From JBQLZO01 sp052168315 (GTDB lineage: Bacteria; Planctomycetota; Phycisphaerae; Phycisphaerales; UBA1924): a stretch of DNA of 38,165 nucleotides. A program made the position numbers and the translations under genes. The notes under the pieces are model-generated. The model ran no database searches. It saw only the letters and a list, made by a program, of their open reading frames with translations, and had not been told where the DNA came from. Below, piece by piece: positions 14,073 through 20,863 of the stretch. Location of the stretch: positions 1 through 38,165 of the forward strand of contig JBQLZO010000063.1 in assembly GCA_052168315.1 (NCBI GenBank), read 5' to 3'. Each line of letters starts with the position of its first letter. The first letter of the stretch is position 1.

Positions 14073-14888
14073 ATGATGCTGGACCGATCGGATGAGCAGC
14101 GCGTGGTGGGTGAGGGGATCGATCGTCGGATGGCGCTGGGTGTGATGGGGGCCCTGGGACTGGGCGCGGTGTCGGGGAGCGCGATGGGTCAGGGCGCGGG
14201 CGGGGGCGCGGGGTCGTTGGATCCGATGGGTCTGACGCCGCTGGGCGTGGACGAGTTCGGTTGGGATGAGCGGAGCGAGCAGTTCGTGCTCCCGAAGCTG
14301 CCGTATGAGTACGGGGATCTGGAGGGGGCGATCGATGCGCAGACGATGGAGATCCACCATGGGAAGCACCACGCGGGGTATGTGCGCGGCCTGAACCGGG
14401 CGCTGCGGGAGCTGACGGCGATCCGGGCGGGCGAGGGGGATCCGGATCTGATCAAGCACTGGTCGCGGGAGCTGGCGTTCCACGGGGGCGGGCACATCAA
14501 CCATTCGATCTTCTGGCAGGTGATGGCGCCGGCGGGTCGTGGCGGCGGGGGGGAGCCGGACGGGCTGCTGGGGCGGGCTATCCGGCGTGATTTCGGATCG
14601 TTCGAGCGGTTCCGGACGCACTTCGAGCTTGCGGCCGGGAGCGTGGAGGCATCGGGGTGGTGCTGGCTGGTGCTGGACCGGATGTCTGGCCGGCTGATGA
14701 TCCAGCAGATGGAGAAGCAGCAGAACATGCTGCTGACGGGGAGCATCCCGCTGATGGGGATCGATGTGTGGGAGCACGCGTACTACCTGCGGTACCAGAA
14801 CCGGCGCGGGGAGTATGTGAGCAACTGGTTCTCGGTGATCAACTGGGCGCGCGTTGGATCGATCCTTGAGAGCGCGGTGGGTCGTTGA
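14073..14888 (+). CDS. Fe/Mn-family superoxide dismutase, exported
   Basis: 271 residues. The dismutase domain (about 73-271) converts superoxide to oxygen and hydrogen peroxide. All four metal ligands are present: His 95 (MEIHHGKHH), His 144 (HINHSIFW), Asp 231 and His 235 (GIDVWEHAYY). Gly at the GGGHINHS position and Gln near 216 fit the manganese type better than the iron type, but metal preference cannot be settled by eye. Residues 1-40 form a signal with paired Arg (DRRMALGVMGALGLG), resembling a Tat leader, so folding with metal may occur before export. The linker (41-72) is Gly-rich. GGAAAGGA before ATG 14073 supports the start; ATG 14076 is the alternative. It stands alone, divergent from moxR. 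Confidence 0.93.
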   Translation: MMLDRSDEQRVVGEGIDRRMALGVMGALGLGAVSGSAMGQGAGGGAGSLDPMGLTPLGVDEFGWDERSEQFVLPKLPYEYGDLEGAIDAQTMEIHHGKHHAGYVRGLNRALRELTAIRAGEGDPDLIKHWSRELAFHGGGHINHSIFWQVMAPAGRGGGGEPDGLLGRAIRRDFGSFERFRTHFELAAGSVEASGWCWLVLDRMSGRLMIQQMEKQQNMLLTGSIPLMGIDVWEHAYYLRYQNRRGEYVSNWFSVINWARVGSILESAVGR

Positions 14889-14910
14889 GGGAATGGTGAG
14901 GGGTGGGTGA

Positions 14911-15984
14911 TCAGAACCAGCCGGAGCGGGCGGCGTGCCAGTCGTAGCGCTGGAGGTAGATGGGGAGGGTGCGCTGTTCGACGGTGTAGCCGAGGTGCTC
15001 GGCCTGTTCGATGGTCATTTTGATGAGCCGGCCCTTGATGGGCTCGGCGATGGTGTCGGCGTGGGGGGCATCGAGGTTTGCCTGGAGCTGGTCGAAGGCG
15101 CGCTGGACGGGCGGGAGGTGTGATGGGTCGGGGGGCCCGAGGAGCCCGGCGGCGCGGGCGGCGTTGCGGGCGCGGATGTCATCGTCGTCGGGGAGGCCGA
15201 TGCCATCGGGGAGGAAGGCGTAGACGGTCTGGTCGTCGGGCGATTGCCTGAGGGGCTGGATGCGGATGCCGTAGTGGCGAATGATGGCGGACATGACCTC
15301 GTCCATGGATCCGTTGACGCTGAACGGGGCGACGGAGCGGGTGCGTGGCTGGTCGCGTGTCCACTGGATTCCGAAGACCTCGTGGTCGTGCCTGAGTGTG
15401 TTGAAGGCGCCGATGAGGGTGGCCATGGGGAGGTCGGGGCCCAGGACCTCGAGTTCGAAGTGATCTGCCCTTTCGTCGGTGCGGGTGATCTTTGCGATGG
15501 GGGTGTCGGGTGGCGTGCCGGGTGTTCGGTCGTAGATTGTGATTGAGCGTGGCGTGCCGTGGAGCCAGAGGATGCGGAGCTGGGCGGGTCCGCGGTTTGG
15601 GTGTCGTTGGTATCCGGTGGGCTTGTCGAGCCAGAGCCAGAGGGCGGGGTGGAGGGTGGAGATGGGCCTGGGGATGATGGACCAGTAGAGTGCGGAGAGG
15701 ATGAGGGCGGTGAGGGCGATGATGAGGAGGACGCGTCGGGCCAGGCGTTTGCGGATTTCCTGCCTGGGGGTGGTGTCGAAGGTGGACTTGTTGCTGGGGT
15801 CGAAGGCGCGGCCGCACTCGGGGCAGAGGATGAGGTCGTGGGTGGCCGAGAGGTCGTATCCGCAGCGTTTGCAGTAGATGTGCTCGGGTGGTGGCGGCGC
15901 GGGGTGGTCGTCGGTGGGTTGGTGGGCGTGGGACACTTCTCGCGTCGGGCGGTGGGGATCGTGTGGACGCGGTCGGCGCGGCAT
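14911..15984 (-). CDS. Zinc-ribbon membrane protein, planctomycete type
   Basis: 357 residues. An N-terminal zinc ribbon has Cys 38 and 41 (YCKRCGYDL) and Cys 54 and 57 (LCPECGRAF); this CGYDL...CPECGR pattern is widespread in planctomycetes. A single membrane segment follows at about 84-104, then a soluble domain of 250 residues of unknown function. The latter holds a SMDEVMSAIIRHYGIRI segment resembling secretin-like or STN-type short folds, but the match is not strong. The ribbon would be cytoplasmic and the large domain outside. It is divergent from fabZ (75 bases) and convergent with the dismutase gene (22 bases). Start at ATG 15984; a shorter start cannot be excluded because the first 30 residues are low complexity. 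Confidence 0.7.
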   Translation of the reverse strand: MPRRPRPHDPHRPTREVSHAHQPTDDHPAPPPPEHIYCKRCGYDLSATHDLILCPECGRAFDPSNKSTFDTTPRQEIRKRLARRVLLIIALTALILSALYWSIIPRPISTLHPALWLWLDKPTGYQRHPNRGPAQLRILWLHGTPRSITIYDRTPGTPPDTPIAKITRTDERADHFELEVLGPDLPMATLIGAFNTLRHDHEVFGIQWTRDQPRTRSVAPFSVNGSMDEVMSAIIRHYGIRIQPLRQSPDDQTVYAFLPDGIGLPDDDDIRARNAARAAGLLGPPDPSHLPPVQRAFDQLQANLDAPHADTIAEPIKGRLIKMTIEQAEHLGYTVEQRTLPIYLQRYDWHAARSGWF

Positions 15985-16045
15985 GGGCGATGGTAGAGGC
16001 GCGTGGCGGGCGGGGGGCGGGGCGTGTGCGCGGGGGGGTTGTCGC

Positions 16046-16051
16046 TATGGT
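16046..16051 (+). promoter_or_regulatory. Possible -10 box of the dehydratase/ACP trio
   Basis: TATGGT lies 9 bases before ATG 16060, in the 75-base gap between divergent genes. Used as a -10, it would start a nearly leaderless transcript. No convincing -35 is seen. Confidence 0.2.
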
Positions 16052-16059
16052 GTGGGTCT

Positions 16060-16494
16060 ATGCGATTCAGGCTTGTCGATCGGGTTCTCGAGCACACTCC
16101 GGAAGGGATCGTGGCTGTGAAGCATGTGACCTCTGCGGAGGAGTACCTGCTGGATCACTTCCCGAGCTTTCCGGTGCTGCCGGGGGTGCTGATGATCGAG
16201 GCGCTGGTGCAGTCGGCGCGGGAGTGGCTGATCCGCTCGGTGCCGGTGGGCGGGGTTGAGAGCCCCGCGGCGGCGTCGCGGATGGTGCTGGGGCGGGTTC
16301 GGGCGGTGAAGTACGGGTCGTTCGTGCGTCCTGGTGAGGCGATGCGGCTGGAGGTGTCGCCGGCGGGGTGGGGCGACGATGGGTCTTGTGAGTTCAAGGG
16401 GACTGGGACGGTGCTCCGGAGCGATGGGGGTTCGGCGGTGTGCGTTTCGGGTCGGTTCATGCTTCGCGCGGTTCGCGGGGGTGGGGGTGGGTGA
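16060..16494 (+). CDS. fabZ: FabZ-like 3-hydroxyacyl-ACP dehydratase
   Basis: 144 residues, the usual size for a single hotdog domain. The catalytic pair is intact: His 33 in LDHFPSFPVLPG and Glu 47 in VLMIEALVQSA, 14 residues apart as in FabZ. It would dehydrate 3-hydroxyacyl-ACP to the trans-2-enoyl form. The C-terminus is Gly-rich and poorly conserved. It opens a trio with an acyl carrier protein (172 bases downstream) and a second, atypical dehydratase. The 172-base gap carries a GGACC/GGTCC hairpin at 16526-16542. Since it is separate from any fab cluster, it probably serves a specialised acyl chain and not housekeeping fatty acid synthesis; that is inference. Confidence 0.87.
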   Translation: MRFRLVDRVLEHTPEGIVAVKHVTSAEEYLLDHFPSFPVLPGVLMIEALVQSAREWLIRSVPVGGVESPAAASRMVLGRVRAVKYGSFVRPGEAMRLEVSPAGWGDDGSCEFKGTGTVLRSDGGSAVCVSGRFMLRAVRGGGGG

Positions 16495-16666
16495 TGGCAT
16501 TGGGGGCGTGGTTGGGGTATTCTCGGGACCGGGCGCGGGTCCGGACGCGGGGCTTGGGGGGCTTTTGATCGGGTCGGGGCGAGCGGGGGCGCGGGTGCGC
16601 GGCGCGCTCGGTGTTTGTGCTGGCTGATGCGGCCGAGCGGCCGTGGAAACTTTCGGAGAGCGTGTG

Positions 16667-17074
16667 ATGCCCGAGTCGATGTCGCGCGAAGAGATCTACG
16701 CGAAGGTGCAGGAGGTTCTGGTCGATGCGCTGGGCGTGGATGATGATGAGGTGACGCCGGATGCGCGGCTGGCGGCGGATCTGGGGGCCGAGTCGATCGA
16801 CTACCTGGACATCGTGTTCAAGCTGGAGCAGGCGTTCGACATCAAGATCCCGCAGGGGGACCTGTTCCCTGAGAATGTGAACTCGAATCCGGAGTATGTG
16901 AAGGAGGGGATGGTCACTGACAAGGGGATCGAGGAGCTTCGGAAGCGGCTGCCGCATATTGACTTCACGCGATTCTCGCAGGAGCCGCGGGTGACCGATG
17001 TTCCGAACCTGTTCACGGTGAATGTGCTGGTGAACTATGTGGATCGGAAGCTGAACCAGGGCGTGGGGGCCTGA
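16667..17074 (+). CDS. Acyl carrier protein with extended C-terminal tail
   Basis: 135 residues against about 80 for a normal ACP. The carrier domain is at about 5-75. The phosphopantetheine site is Ser 43 in LGAESIDYLDIVFKLEQ, where the usual DSL is ESI. Helix 1 reads IYAKVQEVLVDALGVDD. The tail (76-135) holds LRKRLPHIDFTRF and DVPNLFTVNVLVNYVDRKL, a helix pattern not found in AcpP; it may dock the flanking dehydratases. GGAGAG six bases before ATG 16667 is a good ribosome site; ATG 16679 is possible. The next gene starts four bases after its stop. I infer a dedicated carrier for the trio. Confidence 0.9.
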   Translation: MPESMSREEIYAKVQEVLVDALGVDDDEVTPDARLAADLGAESIDYLDIVFKLEQAFDIKIPQGDLFPENVNSNPEYVKEGMVTDKGIEELRKRLPHIDFTRFSQEPRVTDVPNLFTVNVLVNYVDRKLNQGVGA

Positions 17075-17078
17075 GGGG

Positions 17079-17720
17079 TTGCGCTGGATCTGGATCGATC
17101 GCGTGGTGGAGCTTGTTCCGGGCGAGCGGATGGTGGCGATCAAGCACCTTTCGCTGGCCGAGGAACATCTGCACGATCACTTCGCGCGGGACCACGAGGT
17201 GGCGCCGGATGCGGGCGGGGGTTGGTGGGTTCCGGGGGGTGGTGCTGGGTCGGGCGGGGGCGATGTGGTGGGTGATGGGACGAGCGCGACGCGGATCGCG
17301 TGCGGCGGGAGCCTGCCGGTGATGCCGGGTTCGCTGGTGATCGAGGGGATGGCGCAGACGGCGGGGATCCTGGTGGGGCACGCGGGGGGGTTCCGCGAGA
17401 AGGTGGTGCTGGCGAAGATCAGCCGTGCGGAGATCCTGCTGGATGCGATGCCGGGGCAGACGCTGCGGTACACGGCGGTGGCGGATCGGCTGGATCGCGC
17501 TGCGGCGTCGGTGAAGGGGACGGTGGAGCTGCTGTCGATGGGGTCGGATGGGTCGGTGCGGGTGGAGCCGGCGGGTGCGATCGATCTGATTTTCTCGCAC
17601 CTGGACCAGAACATGGGCGGGCATGTGTTCCCGGAGCACAACTTCGTCTTCGGGGAGACCTTCCGCACGCTGCTGGAGTTGAGCGGTGTGGTGGCGGGGG
17701 ATGGGTTCGGGGGATCCTGA
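17079..17720 (+). CDS. FabA/FabZ-like dehydratase with a 41-residue insertion
   Basis: 213 residues, hotdog fold. The N-terminus MRWIWIDRVVEL and LSLAEEHLHDHF is a family hallmark. His 34 is the catalytic His, and Glu 89 in PVMPGSLVIEGMAQTAG the catalytic Glu. They are 55 residues apart instead of 14 because a Gly/Ala/Asp-rich insertion of about 41 residues (36-77) splits the active-site stretch. The remainder (KVVLAKISRAE, GTVELLS, DLIFSHLDQN) is normal, ending in a longer C-terminus common in this planctomycete subgroup. Translation starts at TTG 17079, four bases after the ACP stop, so it is coupled to it. The insertion is in frame and the flanks are intact, so it is probably functional but may open or cover the acyl tunnel. 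Confidence 0.82.
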   Translation: MRWIWIDRVVELVPGERMVAIKHLSLAEEHLHDHFARDHEVAPDAGGGWWVPGGGAGSGGGDVVGDGTSATRIACGGSLPVMPGSLVIEGMAQTAGILVGHAGGFREKVVLAKISRAEILLDAMPGQTLRYTAVADRLDRAAASVKGTVELLSMGSDGSVRVEPAGAIDLIFSHLDQNMGGHVFPEHNFVFGETFRTLLELSGVVAGDGFGGS

Positions 17721-17760
17721 GCGGACCGGGGGACGATGGGGCGGGTGGGAGCGCGGGTCT

Positions 17761-18912
17761 TCAGGCGGGCATGGATCTGCGGAGGATGAGGAGGGTGTCG
17801 CCTGCGCATCGGCGGGTGGCGATGGGCGCGAGGCGGGTGGCTTCGGTGATGCTTTGGGCTGAGCGCCAGTGGACGGCGGCGGGGGCGCTGTGGTCGGCGA
17901 GGAGCGTGGGCGCGATGAAGGCCCATGCCTCGTCGACGAGGTCTTGCTGGAAGGCGGCCGAGAGGAGGGTGGGGCCGGCTTCGAGGAGGGCGGTGTGGAT
18001 GTTGTGTTGGTGCGCGAGGATGGTGAGGGCCGTGGGGAGGTCGAGGTTGATGGGGTTGGTGGGGTCGGGGGGGCAGGGTGTGATGGTGCAGTGGAGGCGG
18101 GCGAGTTGATCGGCGCGTTCGGAGGCGGCGGCGTCGGGGGTGCAGAGGATGATGGTGGGGGTGGTCGCGGCGGTGGTGGCGATGGCGGCGTCGGGGGGTG
18201 TGTTGCAGTTGCGGTCGAGGATGATGCGGGCGGCGGTCCGGCGGATGGGGACCTGCCGGGCGGTGAGCATGGGGTTGTCGCGGATGATGGTGCCGATGCC
18301 GGTGATGATGGCATCGACGCGGGCGCGGAGGGCGTGGACGCGGCGGCGGGCGACCGGGCCGGTGATCCACTGGGATGAGCCGGTGGCGGTGGCGACCTTG
18401 CCATCGAGGGTCTGGGCCCACTTGGCGATGAGCCATGGGCGTTTGGGTGTGCGTTCGATGGAGGCGAAGAAGGGGTCGGTGAGGTGGGTGGCGGCGGGGC
18501 AGGCGTTGGTGATGGTGATCTTGAGTCCTGCGGCGGCGAGGCGTTCGAGGCCGCCCTGGGCATCGGGGTGGGTGTCGCGGCGGGCGACGATGACCTCGGC
18601 GATGCCGGCTTCGAGGATGGCGTCGGTGCAGGGCGGGGTCTTGGCGTGGTGGTTGCAGGGTTCGAGCGTGACCCATGCGGTGGCGCCTTTGAGGCGGTGG
18701 GCGTTGCCGCGGTGTCGGGCGTTGTGGATCGCCTGGACTTCGGCGTGGGGTGCGCCGAACTTCGTGTGGTGTCCGATGCCGAGGATGTCGGCGGTGTGAT
18801 CGGAGGTGCGCGCGGCGATGATGCACCCGACGAGGGGGTTGGGCTCGGCGTGGCCGGCGGCGCGGAGTGCGGCGAGGGTGGCGCGTCTGAGGAGTTGGCG
18901 GTCGAGGCTCAC
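17761..18912 (-). CDS. ribD: Bifunctional riboflavin deaminase/reductase RibD
   Basis: 383 residues. The N-terminal deaminase domain (about 1-150) has PNPLVGC (24-30), the HAE zinc/proton site (57-59) and LEPCNHHAKTPPC with zinc ligands Cys 86 and Cys 95. The C-terminal reductase domain has WAQTLDGKVAT, WITGPVARRRVHALRARVDAI and the NADPH-binding ALLEAGPTLLSAAF. It does steps two and three of riboflavin synthesis from GTP. The start is GTG at 18912, four bases after the cupin stop, so it is in an operon with the cupin. No other rib gene is nearby, which is common when the pathway is scattered. It is convergent with the dehydratase gene (40 bases). Confidence 0.95.
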   Translation of the reverse strand: MSLDRQLLRRATLAALRAAGHAEPNPLVGCIIAARTSDHTADILGIGHHTKFGAPHAEVQAIHNARHRGNAHRLKGATAWVTLEPCNHHAKTPPCTDAILEAGIAEVIVARRDTHPDAQGGLERLAAAGLKITITNACPAATHLTDPFFASIERTPKRPWLIAKWAQTLDGKVATATGSSQWITGPVARRRVHALRARVDAIITGIGTIIRDNPMLTARQVPIRRTAARIILDRNCNTPPDAAIATTAATTPTIILCTPDAAASERADQLARLHCTITPCPPDPTNPINLDLPTALTILAHQHNIHTALLEAGPTLLSAAFQQDLVDEAWAFIAPTLLADHSAPAAVHWRSAQSITEATRLAPIATRRCAGDTLLILRRSMPA

Positions 18913-18916
18913 GCGA

Positions 18917-19405
18917 TCAGGTTCCGGCGGTTGGGGCGACTTCGGGTGTTTCGTGGGGGTCGGCGAGCGTCATGGCGTGGCGCGAGATGATGTCGGTGGC
19001 GATGGCGGGATCGACGGTGGCGCCTTCGGGGAATGCGGCGTTGCAGGCGCGGAAGAAGCGCTCGATGCCGCCGGGGGTCGCGAAGACGAGGGCGGTGGCG
19101 GGCTTGTCGGTGGGGTTTGCGAAGGCGTGGGGGACGAGTTTGGGGCCGAAGGCGGCCTGGCCTTCGGTGAGTCGGGTGGTGTGGTTGTTGACGGTGACAT
19201 CGAGCGTGCCGGAGAGGATGTAGAAGGTCTCATCCTCGAACCAGTGGGTGTGGACGGGATTGCCCCAGTAGGGCGGGATGGTGATGCGGACGAGGGAGAG
19301 GGCGCCGCGGGTCTGTTCGGCGGTGAGGAGGAGCTGGGTGGGGTGGCCGAGGACATTGAGGGTTTCGATGATCGGGTCGGGATTGCCAGCGGGTGCGACG
19401 GTCAT
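18917..19405 (-). CDS. Cupin-domain protein
   Basis: 162 residues with one cupin barrel. Motif 1 gives His 52, His 54 and Glu 59 (PVHTHWFEDETFYILSG) and motif 2 gives His 93 (GPKLVPHAF), so a metal site with the usual three His and one Glu is complete. A C-terminal extension (about 110-160) with IERFFRACNAAFPEG is typical of a quercetinase-like or dioxygenase-like single-domain group. Substrate unknown. It lies upstream of ribD with four bases between, so it may be co-expressed, but I know no role for a cupin in riboflavin synthesis. AGGA six bases before ATG 19405 is a fair ribosome site. Confidence 0.85.
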   Translation of the reverse strand: MTVAPAGNPDPIIETLNVLGHPTQLLLTAEQTRGALSLVRITIPPYWGNPVHTHWFEDETFYILSGTLDVTVNNHTTRLTEGQAAFGPKLVPHAFANPTDKPATALVFATPGGIERFFRACNAAFPEGATVDPAIATDIISRHAMTLADPHETPEVAPTAGT

Positions 19406-19517
19406 GGGGGGTCCTGTGGAGGGTGGTGCGCGGTGGGACTGTGCGGATCAGCGTACCGGGGGAGCGGTGCGCGGTGGCGGCGGCGGGGGCGGATGGGCGG
19501 AGGTGGAGCGGCGGGGT

Positions 19518-19523
19518 TATGAT
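19518..19523 (+). promoter_or_regulatory. Possible -10 box of mraY
   Basis: TATGAT (5 of 6 to the consensus TATAAT) lies 37 bases before ATG 19561, in the 155-base region divergent from the cupin gene. No good -35 box is found 17 bases upstream, where TGGGCG occurs. Confidence 0.3.
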
Positions 19524-19560
19524 GGCGCGGCGTGGTCGGACGGGAGGATGTTGCGCGGCC

Positions 19561-20754
19561 ATGCTTTTGATATTGCTCGAGCTTCTTGATGGCTTTCTGA
19601 CCCGGACGGGGCTGTACCGGCTGGTGATGATCTTTGACCAGCTGGCGTTCCGCGCGTTCGCGGCGGGGCTGCTGGCGTTCTTGTGCGTTCTGGCGGGCGG
19701 GCCTCGGACGATCGCGTGGCTGCGGAAGAAGAAGATTGGTGATGCGGCGCAGGCGGACCTGGGGAGCCTCGAGGAGGCGATGCGGTCGAAGAAGAACACG
19801 CCGACGATGGGCGGGTTGCTGATTGGCTCTTCGATTCTGCTGTCGGTGCTGGTGTTCGGGGATCTGTCGCAGCGGTATGTGCAGCTGGGGCTGATCGTGC
19901 TGGTGTGGCTGGCGGCGCTGGGCGGGGTGGATGACTGGCTGAAGCTGACGGCGGCGTCGCGTCCGGAGGGGTCGCGACAGGGGTTGTTCGCTTGGGAGAA
20001 GCTGCTGTTTCAGCTGGGGATCGGGGTGCTGATCGGGTACTTCGCGTACAAGGTTCCGGCGGCGCCGGAGGGCGCTCAGGCGCTGGGGCATGTGGTGAAC
20101 CTGCCGTTCCAGAAGACCTACGAGAGCGCGCTGGCGACGACGCCCGGGGGGTGGCTGTGGTACCTGGGGCCGGTGGCGTACATCGTGGTGATGACGGTGA
20201 TGATGACGGGGATGTCGAACGCGGTGAACATCACGGACGGGATGGATGGGCTTGCGTCGGGGATCACGGCGGCGGTGGCGATCGGGCTGGTGGTGCTGTG
20301 CATTATCTCGGGGAGCGAGTCGCTGGCTCGGGAACTGCTGGTGCCGTATGTGTCGACGAGCGGTGAGCTGGCGGTGCTGGCGGCGGCGATGGCGGGCGCG
20401 ACGCTGGGGTTCCTTTGGTGGAACTGCGCGCCGGCGGGGGTGTTCATGGGGGACACGGGGTCTCTGCTGCTGGGCGGTCTGATCGGGTTCGTGGCGGTGG
20501 CGATCCGGCAGGAGATCGTGGTGCTGGTGATGTGCGGGATGTTCCTGGTGGAGATCGGGAGTGTGGTGGTGCAGGTGGGGTGGTTCAAGTGGACGCGGAT
20601 GCGGACGGGGACGGGGCGCCGGGTGTTCCGGTGCGCTCCGTACCACTGGCATCTCCGGCTTGGCGATGCGCCGGAGACGAAGGTGGTGGCGCGGTTCTGG
20701 ATCCTGTCGGTGCTGCTGGTGGGGGTGGCGCTGGCGACGCTGAAGATGCGGTAG
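19561..20754 (+). CDS. mraY: Phospho-N-acetylmuramoyl-pentapeptide transferase MraY
   Basis: 397 residues, about ten membrane helices. It transfers phospho-MurNAc-pentapeptide to undecaprenyl phosphate to give lipid I. Signatures: KKNTPTMGG (78-85), GGVDDWLK with the Asp pair 124-125, GMSNAVNITDGMDGLASG (216-233) and FMGDTGSLLLGG (295-306). The last motif reads APYHWHLRL (359-367); the canonical form is P-x-HHH, so the middle His is a Trp here while the outer two are kept. The start was chosen at ATG 19561 because the following MLLILLELLDGFLTRTG is the normal N-terminus. It is outside any dcw cluster: nothing next to it acts in cell-wall synthesis. It supports the view that planctomycetes make peptidoglycan. 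Confidence 0.95.
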   Translation: MLLILLELLDGFLTRTGLYRLVMIFDQLAFRAFAAGLLAFLCVLAGGPRTIAWLRKKKIGDAAQADLGSLEEAMRSKKNTPTMGGLLIGSSILLSVLVFGDLSQRYVQLGLIVLVWLAALGGVDDWLKLTAASRPEGSRQGLFAWEKLLFQLGIGVLIGYFAYKVPAAPEGAQALGHVVNLPFQKTYESALATTPGGWLWYLGPVAYIVVMTVMMTGMSNAVNITDGMDGLASGITAAVAIGLVVLCIISGSESLARELLVPYVSTSGELAVLAAAMAGATLGFLWWNCAPAGVFMGDTGSLLLGGLIGFVAVAIRQEIVVLVMCGMFLVEIGSVVVQVGWFKWTRMRTGTGRRVFRCAPYHWHLRLGDAPETKVVARFWILSVLLVGVALATLKMR

Positions 20755-20863
20755 GCGTGGGGCGCGGGGGGCGGATGGGAGGGGTTGCGTGGGTGTGTGG
20801 GGGTGGTCAGGATGCGTCGGCTTTGCGGGCGTGAGCGTGGGAGGGCGTTGGCAGGAGCGATGG

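Noticed and set aside
16500..16523. TTGGGG...TATTCT as a promoter for the ACP gene
   Set aside because: The spacing of 12 bases is too short for a standard sigma-70 promoter.
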